A DNA stretch of 64,000 bases from contig NZ_CP007739.1 in NCBI RefSeq assembly GCF_000724485.1, forward strand, positions 294,843-358,842, given 5' to 3'. Below, piece by piece: positions 27,292 to 39,620 of this stretch. Source of the stretch: Bacillus methanolicus MGA3 (lineage in GTDB: Bacteria > Bacillota > Bacilli > Bacillales > Cytobacillaceae). A program made the translations under genes and the position numbers. The stretch's first letter is position 1, and each line of letters begins with the position of its first letter. The notes below the pieces were generated by a model, which was not told the origin of the DNA, did no database searches, and saw only the letters and a program-made list of their open reading frames with translations.

Positions 27292-27310
27292 TACATAAGG
27301 AGGCAGGAAA

Positions 27311-28858
27311 ATGGTACAACCTTACAAACATGAGCCTTTTACAGACTTTACTGTGGAAGAAAACAGAAAAGCGTACCTGCAAGGCTTAAAAACAGTTGAG
27401 GGCTATTTAGGTCAAGACTATGATTTAGTGATTGGCGGAGAGCGCATCTCCACAGAAGATAAGATTATTTCCATCAATCCTTCCAATAAAGAGGAAGTTA
27501 TCGGCCGCGTATCCAAAGCAAACAAAGAGCTTGCGGAAAAAGCGATGCAGGCTGCCGTGGAAGCGTTTAAAACATGGAGAAAGGTAAAACCGGAAACACG
27601 TGCGGATGTGCTGTTCAAAGCTGCAGCGATTCTTCGCCGCCGCAAGCATGAATTTTCTGCGTTATTGACAAAAGAAGCCGGTAAGCCGTGGAAAGAAGCG
27701 GACGCTGATACAGCGGAAGCGATTGACTTCCTTGAATACTATGGGCGGCAAATGCTTCGCATCAAAGACGGTGTACCGGTTAACAGCCGTCCGAATGAAT
27801 TCAACCGTTATGACTACATTCCATTAGGAGTCGGAGTCATTATTTCTCCATGGAACTTCCCGTTAGCGATCATGGCTGGAACAACGGTTGCGGCTATTGT
27901 ATCCGGAAACACGGTTGTGTTAAAACCAGCGTCTGCAACTCCGGTTGTTGCAGCAAAATTCGTAGAAGTGATGGAAGAAGCAGGCCTTCCAAAAGGCGTG
28001 TTAAATTTCGTTCCGGGCAGCGGTTCGGAAGTAGGCGACTATTTAGTTGATCATAAAGATACCCGCTTCATTTCCTTCACTGGATCCCGCGATGTGGGCT
28101 TACGCATTTACGAACGCGCATCAAAATTAAATGACGGCCAAATCTGGCTGAAGCGCGTTATCGCAGAAATGGGAGGAAAAGACACAATTATCGTTGATAA
28201 AGAAGCTGATCTTGAATTAGCAGCGCAATCGATTGTGGCTTCTGCGTTCGGATTCTCCGGGCAAAAATGTTCGGCTTGTTCCCGTGCGGTTGTCTTTGAG
28301 GATGTATATGATCAAGTATTAAACCGAGTTGTGGAGTTAACGAATCAATTAACAGTAGGAAATCCTGAAGATCAAAACACATTCATGGGCCCTGTTATTG
28401 ATCAAAACGCCTTCAACAAAATCATGGAATATATTGAAATCGGGAAGCAGGAAGGCAAACTGAAGACAGGCGGAGAAGGAGATAGCTCTAAAGGCTTCTT
28501 CATAAAGCCGACTGTATTTGCTGATCTTGATCCTAAAGCACGCATCATGCAGGAAGAAATCTTCGGACCGGTTGTTGGCTTTGCAAAAGCGAAAGATTTC
28601 GATCATGCGATTGAAATTGCAAACAATACCGAGTACGGTTTAACAGGTGCAGTTATCTCAAATAATCGCGAACACATCGAAAAAGCGCGTGAAGATTTCC
28701 ATGTCGGAAACTTGTACTTTAACCGCGGATGTACTGGCGCCATCGTTGGGTATCAGCCGTTTGGCGGATTCAACATGTCCGGTACAGATTCAAAAGCAGG
28801 CGGTCCTGATTACTTGCTTCTGCATATGCAAGCGAAAACAACTTCAGAAATGTTCTAA
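27311..28858 (+). CDS. rocA: 1-pyrroline-5-carboxylate dehydrogenase RocA
   Basis: An aldehyde dehydrogenase (515 aa) oxidising P5C/glutamate semialdehyde to glutamate in proline and arginine breakdown. The catalytic Cys lies in [10 protein letters not shown] near residue 320 and the general-base Glu in AEMGGKD near 286; [13 protein letters not shown] and FTGSRDVG line the NAD site. It matches the RocA/PutC branch, including the C-terminal [18 protein letters not shown] strong ribosome site (AAGGAGG) precedes the ATG. It stands alone between two terminators. Confidence 0.95.
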   Translation: MVQPYKHEPFTDFTVEENRKAYLQGLKTVEGYLGQDYDLVIGGERISTEDKIISINPSNKEEVIGRVSKANKELAEKAMQAAVEAFKTWRKVKPETRADVLFKAAAILRRRKHEFSALLTKEAGKPWKEADADTAEAIDFLEYYGRQMLRIKDGVPVNSRPNEFNRYDYIPLGVGVIISPWNFPLAIMAGTTVAAIVSGNTVVLKPASATPVVAAKFVEVMEEAGLPKGVLNFVPGSGSEVGDYLVDHKDTRFISFTGSRDVGLRIYERASKLNDGQIWLKRVIAEMGGKDTIIVDKEADLELAAQSIVASAFGFSGQKCSACSRAVVFEDVYDQVLNRVVELTNQLTVGNPEDQNTFMGPVIDQNAFNKIMEYIEIGKQEGKLKTGGEGDSSKGFFIKPTVFADLDPKARIMQEEIFGPVVGFAKAKDFDHAIEIANNTEYGLTGAVISNNREHIEKAREDFHVGNLYFNRGCTGAIVGYQPFGGFNMSGTDSKAGGPDYLLLHMQAKTTSEMF

Positions 28859-28868
28859 TGCCATTAAG

Positions 28869-28895
28869 CCCCTTCTTATTTTGAGAAGGGGTTTT
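28869..28895 (+). terminator. Terminator after rocA
   Basis: CCCCTTCT pairs with AGAAGGGG around TATTTTG and is followed by TTTTG. Confidence 0.85.
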
Positions 28896-29115
28896 GTGTT
28901 TTCAACAAACATTCTTCTAGTACCTTATCCTCTAACAAAAATTAATCCTTCTTATTTTTTTGACAATCAATAATCCCCGAAAAGTTCGGATATTGAAAAA
29001 CAGCAATAAAAAATTTTCTTAAAAATCATAAAAAGTGTTTCTTTTTTTGATCATCTGTTATATAATACGAATTAACAATAATATGTGTATTATAACAAAG
29101 GGGTGTATATAACTC

Positions 29116-30708
29116 ATGTCCACTCAAACGACAGGCATTGAAATCGTTGGTTCGATCAAACCGGGATATGAAGAAATCCTAACAGCAGAAGCACTCAATT
29201 TTATTGAAGAATTGGAAAGAAAGTTTGGTCCACGGAGAAAAGAACTGCTGCAGCTCCGGCAAAAAAGGCAAGAAGAAATCAACCAGGGAAAACTCCCGGA
29301 TTTTCTTCCTGAAACAGAGCATATTCGAAACGGGGATTGGACAATCTCGCCGCTTCCAGACGATCTACGTGACAGACGTGTGGAAATTACCGGACCAACC
29401 GATCGAAAAATGATAATAAATGCGTTGAATTCCGGTGCCAAAATCTTTATGGCAGATTGTGAGGACGCCACTTCACCAACTTGGGAAAACATTGTCGAAG
29501 GGCAGATTAATCTTAGAGATGCAGTGAACCGGACGATCTCGTTCGAAAATCCAAACGGCAAGAAATATGTTCTTAATGAAAAAACAGCTGTACTTCTTGT
29601 TCGTCCAAGAGGCCTTCATCTTGAAGAAAAACATTTGCTGCTTGATGGAAAACCGATTTCCGGCAGTTTCTTCGATTTTGGAATGTACTTTTTCCATAAT
29701 GCAAAAAATCTGATTGCGAGAGGAACCGGCCCTTATTTTTACTTGCCGAAGCTTGAAAGCCATCTTGAAGCAAGACTGTGGAATGACGTATTTGTTTATT
29801 CACAGGAAAAGCTGGGTATCCCTCAAGGGACAATAAAAGCAACGGTTCTTATTGAAACGATTTTGGCTGCGTTCGAAATGCATGAGATCTTATATGAATT
29901 AAGGGAGCATTCTGCCGGATTGAACTGCGGACGCTGGGATTATATTTTCAGCTACTTGAAAAAGTTCCGCAATCACGAAAATGTCATCTTGCCTGATAGA
30001 TCACAGGTGACAATGACTGTTCCGTTTATGAGATCTTACTCACTGCTGACGATTCAGACTTGCCACCGCCGTAAAGCGCCGGCAATTGGAGGTATGGCGG
30101 CACAAATTCCTGTTAAAAACAATCCGAAAGCAAATGAAGAAGCTTTTGCAAAAGTACGTGCCGATAAAGAACGGGAAGCACGCGACGGTCATGATGGGAC
30201 ATGGGTAGCACACCCTGCTTTAGTTCCGGTTGCGCTAGAAGTTTTTAATCGGGAAATGCCTGATGCCAATCAAATTGAAACGAAAAAACTTGAAGAACTT
30301 AACGTTTCAGCCAGTGACTTACTCGAAGTTCCTGAGGGAACGATCACAGAAAATGGTGTCCGAATGAACATCAATGTCGGAATCCAATATGTGGCATCTT
30401 GGCTAAGCGGCAGAGGCGCAGCGCCTATCCATAATCTAATGGAAGATGCTGCTACAGCAGAAATTTCAAGGGCACAGCTTTGGCAATGGATCCGCCATCC
30501 AAAAGGTATTTTAGATGACGGCAGAAAAGTGACCGTTGAGATGTATGAGCAGTTTAAGAAAGAAGAGCTCGAAAAAATTAAACAGGAAATCGGTGCTGAA
30601 GCTTATGCTAATGGCCGGTTTGAAGAGGCAGTTGAATTGTTTGACAAGCTAATATTAAACGATGAGTTTGCTGAATTCCTAACTCTTCCGGGTTATGAAA
30701 TTCTATAG
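29116..30708 (+). CDS. aceB: Malate synthase A AceB
   Basis: Malate synthase A (530 aa) condenses glyoxylate with acetyl-CoA to give malate, completing the glyoxylate shunt with Ace[16 protein letters not shown] near residue 113 contains acidic catalytic residues, [15 protein letters not shown] the metal-binding Glu and [10 protein letters not shown] the active-site loop. AAAGGGGTG lies upstream of the ATG. aceA follows after 36 nt in one operon. The species can therefore grow on acetate or fatty acids, unlike B. subtilis 168, which lacks this pair. Confidence 0.97.
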   Translation: MSTQTTGIEIVGSIKPGYEEILTAEALNFIEELERKFGPRRKELLQLRQKRQEEINQGKLPDFLPETEHIRNGDWTISPLPDDLRDRRVEITGPTDRKMIINALNSGAKIFMADCEDATSPTWENIVEGQINLRDAVNRTISFENPNGKKYVLNEKTAVLLVRPRGLHLEEKHLLLDGKPISGSFFDFGMYFFHNAKNLIARGTGPYFYLPKLESHLEARLWNDVFVYSQEKLGIPQGTIKATVLIETILAAFEMHEILYELREHSAGLNCGRWDYIFSYLKKFRNHENVILPDRSQVTMTVPFMRSYSLLTIQTCHRRKAPAIGGMAAQIPVKNNPKANEEAFAKVRADKEREARDGHDGTWVAHPALVPVALEVFNREMPDANQIETKKLEELNVSASDLLEVPEGTITENGVRMNINVGIQYVASWLSGRGAAPIHNLMEDAATAEISRAQLWQWIRHPKGILDDGRKVTVEMYEQFKKEELEKIKQEIGAEAYANGRFEEAVELFDKLILNDEFAEFLTLPGYEIL

Positions 30709-30744
30709 ATTAATATAATCATAAATTTTAAGGAGGATTTAAAC

Positions 30745-32028
30745 ATGACAGATTCTAGAGTACAACAATTACAGGAAAGCTGGGAAAAGGATTCGCGCTG
30801 GAAAGGAATTACCCGTCCTTATTCAGCAGAAGATGTAATCAAATTACGTGGGTCAATTGACATTGAGTATACATTGGCACGCCGCGGTGCGGAAAAGCTT
30901 TGGAAGCTTGTAAATGAAGAAGATTTTGTAAATGCCCTTGGTGCACTTACAGGCAATCAGGCTGTTCAGCAAGTAAAAGCCGGACTGAAAGCTATTTACT
31001 TAAGCGGCTGGCAAGTTGCAGCTGATGCAAACTTGGCAGGTCATATGTACCCTGACCAAAGTTTATATCCGGCAAATAGTGTTCCGCACGTAGTAAAACG
31101 TATTAATCAAGCGTTGCAGCGTGCTGACCAAATCCATCATGCTGAAGGGGACCATTCAATTGATTGGTTTGCTCCGATCGTAGCTGATGCAGAAGCAGGC
31201 TTTGGCGGACAGCTGAACGTGTTTGAATTGATGAAAGCGATGATTGAAGCCGGGGCTGCAGGGGTTCACTTCGAAGATCAGCTTTCTTCAGAAAAGAAAT
31301 GCGGACACCTTGGAGGAAAAGTATTACTTCCAACACAAACTGCAGTGAAAAACTTGATTGCTGCACGTTTAGCAGCTGATGTAATGGGTGTACCAACAGT
31401 GTTAATTGCTCGGACAGATGCAAACGCAGCGGATATGGTAACAAGTGATGTGGATCCATACGATGCTCCGTTCATTACTGGAGAGCGTACAGAAGAAGGA
31501 TTCTTCCGCACAAAAGCTGGTTTAGATCAAGCGATTGCTCGCGGATTGGCATATGCACCGTATGCTGATATGATCTGGTGTGAAACATCTGAGCCAAACT
31601 TAGAGGAAGCAAGACGATTTGCGGAAGCTATTCATGAGAAGTTCCCTGGCAAGCTGTTAGCTTACAACTGCTCACCATCATTTAACTGGAAGAAAAAGCT
31701 TGATGATGAAACGATTGCGAATTTCCAAATTGAGCTCGGAAAAATGGGCTACAAGTTCCAATTCGTTACACTAGCAGGATTCCATACATTGAACCACAGC
31801 ATGTTCGAACTAGCACGTCAATACAAAGACCGCGGAATGGCGGCTTATTCTGAATTGCAGCAAGCTGAATTTGCAAGTGAAAAGTACGGCTATACAGCTA
31901 CAAGACACCAGCGTGAAGTTGGCACAGGCTACTTTGATGAAGTTGCCATGGTGATCAGTGGTGGAAGTTCTTCAACTACTGCATTAAAAGGCTCAACGGA
32001 AGTAGAACAATTTATCGCCGCAAAATAA
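30745..32028 (+). CDS. aceA: Isocitrate lyase AceA
   Basis: AceA (427 aa) splits isocitrate to succinate and glyoxylate. The catalytic loop [11 protein letters not shown] is near residue 189-199; IARTDANAA and YNCSPSFNW are further signatures. AAGGAGGATTTAAAC precedes the ATG. Second gene of the aceBA operon; a strong terminator lies 59 nt after the stop. Confidence 0.98.
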   Translation: MTDSRVQQLQESWEKDSRWKGITRPYSAEDVIKLRGSIDIEYTLARRGAEKLWKLVNEEDFVNALGALTGNQAVQQVKAGLKAIYLSGWQVAADANLAGHMYPDQSLYPANSVPHVVKRINQALQRADQIHHAEGDHSIDWFAPIVADAEAGFGGQLNVFELMKAMIEAGAAGVHFEDQLSSEKKCGHLGGKVLLPTQTAVKNLIAARLAADVMGVPTVLIARTDANAADMVTSDVDPYDAPFITGERTEEGFFRTKAGLDQAIARGLAYAPYADMIWCETSEPNLEEARRFAEAIHEKFPGKLLAYNCSPSFNWKKKLDDETIANFQIELGKMGYKFQFVTLAGFHTLNHSMFELARQYKDRGMAAYSELQQAEFASEKYGYTATRHQREVGTGYFDEVAMVISGGSSSTTALKGSTEVEQFIAAK

Positions 32029-32086
32029 CAGCAATACCATTTTTGTTGCCATGATTTTTTCACCTAAATTTCTCCTAAATTGATTA

Positions 32087-32128
32087 CCTTCTTTACCGAT
32101 TCAAAGCGGTAAAGAAGGATTTTTTTTG
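32087..32128 (+). terminator. Terminator after aceA
   Basis: CCTTCTTTACCG pairs with CGGTAAAGAAGG (12 bp) and is followed by eight T. Confidence 0.92.
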
Positions 32129-32211
32129 CTCATAATGGAAATCTTGAGAAGGCACTTTTTTTGAGATTGTTACATACATAATAGTAGCATATGGTAAAGG
32201 AGGAATTGGTG

Positions 32212-32667
32212 TTGCCAAAACAAAATGTTAATGATTATATCTTGCAAGGGATTCATGGAAAGAAAGAAACGAAACCGGATGAACGGCGAAAATTTCTAGG
32301 TATACTTAGAGAAAGGATTGTCGCGGCCCTAACTCAACATCAAGTGAGAGAAAACGGGGTTTATAAAGAAATGGAGACTCTAATGAAGGAAAACCCGAAT
32401 GCTCATCTTTACTTAAACGGGAATATGAATTATTCCTATTTGTCCAAATATATGAAAGTGGCAAAAAAATATAAAATTGAATCTACAATAGTGACAAATA
32501 AAGTCCATGACACAGAGATTGGTCTTGTTCTTGCTTATGATTTTGCAATCGATAAGGAAGAAATATATATTATGAAACAGAAAGAGGAGAATCCACAGCC
32601 GCAAAAAGGCAAAAGCCAAAAAGGATTGCTGTCAGTTTTCAAAAACGTTTTTAAAAAAGAAAAGTAG
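32212..32667 (+). CDS. YueI family protein (DUF1694)
   Basis: A 151-aa soluble protein matching the YueI/DUF1694 family: ETKPDERRKFLGILRERIVAALT early on and EIGLVLAYDFAIDKEEIY later, then a lysine-rich tail. Function unknown. The start is uncertain: AAAGGAGG (32196-32203) serves a TTG at 32212 (8 nt) or a GTG at 32209 (5 nt); an ATG at 32191 lies before the ribosome site and is unlikely. Confidence 0.75.
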   Translation: MPKQNVNDYILQGIHGKKETKPDERRKFLGILRERIVAALTQHQVRENGVYKEMETLMKENPNAHLYLNGNMNYSYLSKYMKVAKKYKIESTIVTNKVHDTEIGLVLAYDFAIDKEEIYIMKQKEENPQPQKGKSQKGLLSVFKNVFKKEK

Positions 32668-32887
32668 AAAAAACCCTCCAACCAGTCCCCCTCAAGTATA
32701 AAACGGCACCTGCAGGAAATCCCCTTTCGGCATTTATCAAATGATCCCTTCATTAATTACTGGAAGAAGGAAAAAAGACAGACAAACACTGAGAACTTGG
32801 CAAAATTCATGGTAAAATAACGAAGGACATGATGTTTTGAACCTTTCTTCATTTTTGAATATTTACAGGAAAGAGTTCCAAACAATA

Positions 32888-32917
32888 TTGCTCTAAAGCG
32901 CTAAAGTCTGATATGAT
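32888..32917 (+). promoter_or_regulatory. Candidate gatCAB promoter
   Basis: TTGCTC (32888-32893) and TATGAT (32912-32917) are 18 bp apart, 42 nt before gatC. The remaining 32668-32880 region shows no gene or clear hairpin. Confidence 0.45.
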
Positions 32918-32959
32918 CAAATTATTTGAGTGGAAAGGATATTTTCGGAGGTGACTACC

Positions 32960-33250
32960 ATGTCAAGGATTTCAAAAGACCAGGTAAAGCACGTCGCCCA
33001 TCTGGCAAGACTTGCGATTACAGAAGAAGAAGCCGAAAAATTTACAAAACAGTTGGATGCAATTATTTCGTTTGCCGAGCAATTAAATGAGCTTGATACG
33101 GAAGGCGTCAAACCAACTTCACATGTTCTGGATATGAAAAATGTACTGCGCGAGGACAAGCCTGAGAAAGGACTTCCACAGGAAGAAGTATTAAAAAATG
33201 CGCCGGAACATGAAAAGGGACAATTCAAAGTACCGTCTATTTTAGAATAG
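32960..33250 (+). CDS. gatC: Asp-tRNA(Asn)/Glu-tRNA(Gln) amidotransferase subunit GatC
   Basis: The small belt subunit (96 aa) that stabilises GatA and Gat[21 protein letters not shown] near residue 9-28 is typical. I chose ATG 32960 with CGGAGGTGAC upstream; in-frame codons further back lack a ribosome site. First gene of gatCAB, as in B. subtilis. Confidence 0.95.
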   Translation: MSRISKDQVKHVAHLARLAITEEEAEKFTKQLDAIISFAEQLNELDTEGVKPTSHVLDMKNVLREDKPEKGLPQEEVLKNAPEHEKGQFKVPSILE

Positions 33251-33262
33251 GGAGGGATAAAG

Positions 33263-34720
33263 GTGAGCTTATTTGACCAAAAAGTTTCAGAGCTCCATGA
33301 TCTTTTACATAAAAAAGAAATCAGCGTTTCTGACCTTGTTGATGAATCATACAAGCGTATCAGCTCTGTTGAGGATAAGGTGCAGGCCTTCTTGACATTA
33401 GATGAAGAAAATGCCCGTGCTGCCGCGAGAAAACTGGACGAAAAGCTTGGCACGGATGAATCAAAAGGTTTGCTGTTTGGTATGCCAATCGGGATAAAAG
33501 ACAATATCGTTACGAAGAATTTGCGGACTACGTGTGCAAGCAAAATTCTCGAAAACTTTGATCCGATTTATGACGCAACGGTCATAAAAAAATTACAGCA
33601 TGCAGAAACCATCACAATCGGTAAATTGAATATGGACGAATTTGCCATGGGGTCTTCAACAGAAAACTCCGCATTTCAAAAAACACGAAACCCATGGAAT
33701 TTGGAAACGGTGCCTGGAGGTTCATCAGGCGGTTCAGCGGCATCTGTCGCAGCGGGTGAAGTTTTGTTTTCTTTAGGTTCAGATACAGGAGGATCCATTC
33801 GCCAGCCGGCAGCTTTTTGCGGAGTGGTAGGACTAAAACCGACGTATGGACGAGTTTCACGTTTTGGTCTTGTTGCGTTTGCGTCATCTCTTGATCAAAT
33901 CGGGCCAATCACCCGAAATGTTGAAGATAATGCCTACTTATTACAGGCTATTTCAGGTGTTGATCCAATGGATTCCACATCAGCGAATGTAGATGTTCCA
34001 AACTTTGTGGAAGCACTGACAGGTGATATTAAAGGATTAAAGATTGCAGTTCCAAAAGAATACCTCGGCGAAGGGGTAAGAGAGGAAGTACGCCAGTCGG
34101 TCCTTGATGCGTTAAAAGTGCTTGAAAAATTAGGCGCTGCATGGGAAGAAGTTTCTCTGCCGCATTCAAAATATGCACTTGCTACTTATTATTTGCTTTC
34201 TTCTTCAGAAGCATCTGCAAATCTTGCCCGATTTGACGGCGTCCGTTACGGCTATCGGACTCCAAATGCGGAGAACTTGATTGATATGTATAAAAAAACC
34301 CGTGCTGAAGGTTTTGGCGATGAAGTCAAACGGCGGATTATGCTTGGTACATTTGCTTTAAGTTCGGGGTATTATGATGCATATTACAAAAAGGCGCAAA
34401 AAGTGCGTACGCTAATTAAAAAAGACTTTGAAGATGTTTTTGAAAAATTCGATGTGATCATCGGACCTACAACCCCGACATCGGCCTTTAAAATCGGAGA
34501 ACAAGTGGATGATCCGTTAACAATGTATGCAAACGACATTTTAACGATTCCTGTCAACCTTGCTGGTGTTCCGGCAATCTCTATTCCTTGCGGTTTTACA
34601 AATGGCTTGCCGCTCGGCCTTCAAATTATAGGAAAACATTTTGATGAAAGCACCGTATATCGCGTTGCCCATGCGTTCGAACAGGCAACTGATTTTCATA
34701 AACAAAAACCACAGTTGTAA
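33263..34720 (+). CDS. gatA: Glu-tRNA(Gln) amidotransferase subunit GatA
   Basis: The amidase subunit (485 aa) that releases ammonia from glutamine. The amidase-signature triad is complete: Lys79 in GIKDNIV, cis-Ser154 in PGGSSGGSA and Ser178 in [13 protein letters not shown] start with AGGGAGGG upstream. Together with GatB it makes Gln-tRNA(Gln), and often Asn-tRNA(Asn), by the indirect route. Confidence 0.98.
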   Translation: MSLFDQKVSELHDLLHKKEISVSDLVDESYKRISSVEDKVQAFLTLDEENARAAARKLDEKLGTDESKGLLFGMPIGIKDNIVTKNLRTTCASKILENFDPIYDATVIKKLQHAETITIGKLNMDEFAMGSSTENSAFQKTRNPWNLETVPGGSSGGSAASVAAGEVLFSLGSDTGGSIRQPAAFCGVVGLKPTYGRVSRFGLVAFASSLDQIGPITRNVEDNAYLLQAISGVDPMDSTSANVDVPNFVEALTGDIKGLKIAVPKEYLGEGVREEVRQSVLDALKVLEKLGAAWEEVSLPHSKYALATYYLLSSSEASANLARFDGVRYGYRTPNAENLIDMYKKTRAEGFGDEVKRRIMLGTFALSSGYYDAYYKKAQKVRTLIKKDFEDVFEKFDVIIGPTTPTSAFKIGEQVDDPLTMYANDILTIPVNLAGVPAISIPCGFTNGLPLGLQIIGKHFDESTVYRVAHAFEQATDFHKQKPQL

Positions 34721-34732
34721 GGGGTGAGAAGA

Positions 34733-36160
34733 ATGAACTTTGAAACAGTGATAGGCCTTGAAGTACACGTAGAATTAAAAACTGATTCCAAAATCTTTTC
34801 TGCAAGCCCGAACCAATTTGGCGCTGAACCTAACACAAATACTTCTGTCATTGAACTCGGATATCCGGGCGTACTGCCTGTTTTGAATAAAAAGGCTGTC
34901 GAGTACGCGATGAAAGCGGCCATGGCACTAAACTGTGAAATAGCAACAGAAACGAAGTTTGACCGCAAAAACTATTTTTATCCGGACAATCCGAAGGCAT
35001 ATCAGATTTCCCAATTCGATAAGCCGATCGGCAAGAACGGCTGGATTGAAATCGAAGTGAACGGGAAAAAGAAAAAGATTGGAATTACCCGCCTTCATTT
35101 AGAAGAAGATGCAGGGAAATTAAACCATGAAAACGGCTATTCTCTTGTAGATTTAAATCGCCAAGGTACGCCGTTAATTGAAATTGTTTCAGAGCCGGAT
35201 ATCCGTACTCCTGACGAAGCGTATGCCTATCTTGAAAAATTAAAATCAATTATCCAATATACGGGTGTGTCTGATTGTAAAATGGAAGAGGGTTCGCTCC
35301 GCTGTGATGCAAATATATCAATCCGCCCGGTTGGCCAAAAAGAATTTGGAACCAAAACGGAGTTGAAAAACTTAAACTCTTTTAATTTTGTGCGAAAGGG
35401 ATTGGAGTATGAAGAAAAACGCCAGCGGGAAGTGGTGCTTGCAGGCGGAACGATTCAGCAGGAAACACGCAGGTATGATGAAGCGACAAATACGACGATA
35501 TTAATGCGTGTGAAAGAAGGTTCGGATGACTATCGCTACTTCCCAGAGCCTGATCTTGTGGAATTGTATATTGATGAAGAATGGAAAGAACGCGTGAGAG
35601 CGGAAATACCTGAACTTCCTGACCAGCGGAAAAAACGTTATATTGAAGAACTGGGACTACCTGCTTATGATGCAGCTGTTTTAACAGTAACAAAAGAAAT
35701 GGCAGATTTTTTTGAGGCAACCGTGAAAGCAGGTGCAGATCCGAAACAAGCATCGAACTGGATAATGGGAGAGGTGTCTGCATATTTAAATGCGGAGCAA
35801 AAAGAGCTTCACGAAGTGTCTTTAACACCCGAAAGCCTCGCAGGAATGATTAAGCTGATTGAAAATGGCACAATTTCTTCGAAAATCGCCAAAACAGTAT
35901 TTAAAGAGTTAATTGAAAATGGCGGAGATGCAGAGCAAATCGTCAAAGAAAAAGGACTAGTTCAGATCTCCGATGAAGGCGCGCTTCTAAAAATTATTGC
36001 TGAAGTAATAGAGGCGAATCCGCAATCAGTCCAAGACTTTAAAAATGGGAAGAGTAAAGCGATTGGCTTCCTTGTCGGCCAGGTAATGAAAGCAACAAAA
36101 GGACAAGCAAATCCACCGTTGGTTAATAAATTATTAAATCAAGAATTGCAAAAGCTATAA
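34733..36160 (+). CDS. gatB: Glu-tRNA(Gln) amidotransferase subunit GatB
   Basis: The kinase/transamidase subunit (475 aa), which phosphorylates the misacylated Glu-tRNA and amidates it. [10 protein letters not shown] at the N-terminus and [15 protein letters not shown] near 140 belong to the cradle domain; the C-terminal YqeY-like tail binds tRNA. ATG 34733 is chosen with GGGGTGAGA upstream, three codons after an alternative start. A terminator follows. Confidence 0.97.
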   Translation: MNFETVIGLEVHVELKTDSKIFSASPNQFGAEPNTNTSVIELGYPGVLPVLNKKAVEYAMKAAMALNCEIATETKFDRKNYFYPDNPKAYQISQFDKPIGKNGWIEIEVNGKKKKIGITRLHLEEDAGKLNHENGYSLVDLNRQGTPLIEIVSEPDIRTPDEAYAYLEKLKSIIQYTGVSDCKMEEGSLRCDANISIRPVGQKEFGTKTELKNLNSFNFVRKGLEYEEKRQREVVLAGGTIQQETRRYDEATNTTILMRVKEGSDDYRYFPEPDLVELYIDEEWKERVRAEIPELPDQRKKRYIEELGLPAYDAAVLTVTKEMADFFEATVKAGADPKQASNWIMGEVSAYLNAEQKELHEVSLTPESLAGMIKLIENGTISSKIAKTVFKELIENGGDAEQIVKEKGLVQISDEGALLKIIAEVIEANPQSVQDFKNGKSKAIGFLVGQVMKATKGQANPPLVNKLLNQELQKL

Positions 36161-36166
36161 TTTTGG

Positions 36167-36200
36167 AGTTGACGGGTTTAAAATTACCCGTCAGCTTTTT
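36167..36200 (+). terminator. Terminator after gatB
   Basis: AGTTGACGGGT pairs with ACCCGTCAGCT around TTTAAAAT and runs into TTTTT. Confidence 0.9.
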
Positions 36201-36330
36201 AATTTTTAACAGATTAAGTTCAATCTTCTGGTCGGCACTGTTTTTGTCGAAATGAGCTCAGCAGCTTTTTGACAATTTCCGCATCTATTTCCTGGGAAAA
36301 GTGTTTGATATTTATGTACTCTTTCAGAAT

Positions 36331-36350
36331 TTAATCAAACGTTTGATTAA
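36331..36350. promoter_or_regulatory. Perfect 20-bp palindrome, copy 1
   Basis: TTAATCAAACGTTTGATTAA is a perfect inverted repeat with a central CG, like operators of LacI-family regulators. The identical sequence recurs at 60153-60172. The nearest downstream gene is the tRNA-Pro, 85 nt away. Regulator unknown. Confidence 0.6.
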
Positions 36351-36434
36351 ACAGTTGTTCAGCGTTTTTTTGAAGAATGGTGTAGAAAAAGGATATTGGC
36401 ATAGATCCAGCGAATATAGTAAAATGTATGCCAT

Positions 36435-36508
36435 CGGGATATAGCTCAGCTTGGTAGAGCACTAGCATGGGGTGCTAGGGGTCGCAGGTTCGAATCCTGT
36501 TATCCCGA
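36435..36508 (+). tRNA. tRNA-Pro(GGG)
   Basis: A 74-nt cloverleaf: acceptor CGGGATA/TATCCCG, D arm with AGCTCAGCTTGGTAGAGC, anticodon stem CTAGC/GCTAG with loop ATGGGGT (anticodon GGG), T arm GCAGGTTCGAATCCTGT. The discriminator is A and the CCA end is not encoded. It stands alone after gatB and reads proline codons CCC/CCT. Confidence 0.95.
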
Positions 36509-36560
36509 TTTTTAATATTGAAGAGTTATAATCAAAATCAAAGGGGGGTGGCTCAATATC

Positions 36561-36582
36561 AAAGGGTCAGACCCTTTTTTGT
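36561..36582 (+). terminator. AAAGGGTCAGACCCTTT palindrome with T run
   Basis: A perfect 17-nt palindrome (8-bp arms, central A) followed by more T. It can end the tRNA-Pro transcript. It also belongs to the GGGTCAGACCC repeat group seen at 16973/17045, 40312 and 45152. Confidence 0.6.
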
Positions 36583-36635
36583 CATTTCTTAATTAAATAG
36601 AATTTTCTAAAGGGAGAAAAAAATCAAAAAAGTCC

Positions 36636-36663
36636 TTGCAATCATTCATGACTATGTTATATT
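36636..36663 (+). promoter_or_regulatory. thiW-thiC promoter
   Basis: TTGCAA (36636-36641) and TATATT (36658-36663), 16 bp apart, lie just upstream of the TPP aptamer. Confidence 0.5.
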
Positions 36664-36686
36664 AAACTATGACAATAAAATAATTG

Positions 36687-36780
36687 GCACTAGGGGTGCC
36701 GGAGAATGGCCGGCTGAGATAAAGATCCGCAATCTTTGACCCTTTTACCTGATCTGGTTAGTACCAGCGTAGGGAAGTGT
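36687..36780 (+). promoter_or_regulatory. TPP (thi-box) riboswitch
   Basis: The conserved blocks ACTAGGGGTGCC, GGCTGAGAT, GACCCTTTTACCTGATCTGG and TAGTACCAGCGTAGGGAAG are all present in order. It binds thiamin pyrophosphate and switches off thiW-thiC when thiamin is plentiful. Confidence 0.96.
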
Positions 36781-36797
36781 ATTGACTTAGTCATACA

Positions 36798-36833
36798 AAA
36801 GCAGATTCCTTCCGTTGGAGTCTGCTTTTTTTG
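36798..36833 (+). terminator. TPP riboswitch terminator
   Basis: AGCAGATTCC pairs with GGAGTCTGCT and runs into seven T, between the aptamer and thiW. Confidence 0.88.
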
Positions 36834-36907
36834 ACTCCAGCGATTATGTGAATATTTGCATGGTTTTCCTTGCCCCCCCAGTGCCTGAACATTGGAGGGA
36901 TTTTTTT

Positions 36908-37429
36908 ATGAAAAAAACACAGAAGCTTACGTTAACTGCCATGATGATTGCAATTGGCACATTGACTAGCCACATGTTTTTTATTCCTATTGGGTTTGCC
37001 AAGGTTTTCCCAATGCAGCATTTTATAAATGTTTTGTCAGCGGTTTTATTGGGCCCGTATTACGCAGTTGCCCAAGCGCTTTGCGTTTCCATTTTAAGAA
37101 ATTTGATGGGAACCGGCTCCGTTTTTGCATTTCCGGGTAGTATGATAGGAGCCTTTTTGGCAGCATATTTGTATTTGAAGACGAAAAAGATTTACATGGC
37201 TTTTGCTGGTGAAGTCATCGGAACAGGATTGCTGGGTGCTCTTGCTTCATATCCGATTGCGTTTCTATTCATGGGAAAAGAAGCAACGTTATTTGGATTC
37301 ATTCCATCGTTTATGGTTAGCTCTTTATCAGGTGCTTTTATCGGTTATGTCATTTTGACTGTTTTCTTAAGAAATACTGCGGCCAAAGATAAGGTAATTA
37401 AAAAAACCTCTTTTATTAACAGGATTTGA
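36908..37429 (+). CDS. thiW: ECF transporter S component ThiW
   Basis: A hydrophobic protein (173 aa) with about five membrane segments and the motif GPYYAVAQALCVSILRNLMG, typical of the ThiW substrate-binding subunit of an energy-coupling-factor transporter, thought to import a thiazole precursor of thiamin. ATG 36908 follows TTGGAGGGA; the open frame runs back into the terminator and is not used. The TPP riboswitch upstream and thiC downstream support the role. Confidence 0.88.
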   Translation: MKKTQKLTLTAMMIAIGTLTSHMFFIPIGFAKVFPMQHFINVLSAVLLGPYYAVAQALCVSILRNLMGTGSVFAFPGSMIGAFLAAYLYLKTKKIYMAFAGEVIGTGLLGALASYPIAFLFMGKEATLFGFIPSFMVSSLSGAFIGYVILTVFLRNTAAKDKVIKKTSFINRI

Positions 37430-37502
37430 TTGAATGAGCAATTTAATATTTTTTGTGCTCATCCGCTCTCTTTAAAGCCGCATGTTTTCAATAAATACAT
37501 AA

Positions 37503-39474
<1,972 letters not shown>

Positions 39475-39499
39475 AACGCAAGAAAAAAGAGTTTGGAAA

Positions 39500-39618
39500 G
39501 AGGCTGGCCTTATAAGTGCCTGGCTCCCCTCTGAAGTTACTAAATATTGTTGAAACATCGTCCATATTTTCAATATTTAGTAATTTTGGGTGCCCGGCGC
39601 TTAGTTTTGGTCAGCCTC
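39500..39618. repeat. ~120-bp hairpin repeat, copy 2
   Basis: Outer arms GAGGCTGGCC and (inverted) GAGGCTGACC enclose nested arms, including TTACTAAATATTG and its inverse CAATATTTAGTAA. The reverse complement aligns along its length with 54582-54704 (shared GAGGCTGACC, AAAACTAAG, TGAATATTG/TAAATATTGAAAA, ATGTTTC, GGGAGC, AGGCA). It lies between convergent genes (small ORF and racA) and may terminate both. Confidence 0.75.
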
Positions 39619-39620
39619 TT

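Noticed and set aside
36331..36350. cre (CcpA) site
   Set aside because: The palindrome keeps the central AAACGTTT, but both conserved outer positions (G of TG and C of CA) are changed, and no catabolic promoter is adjacent.
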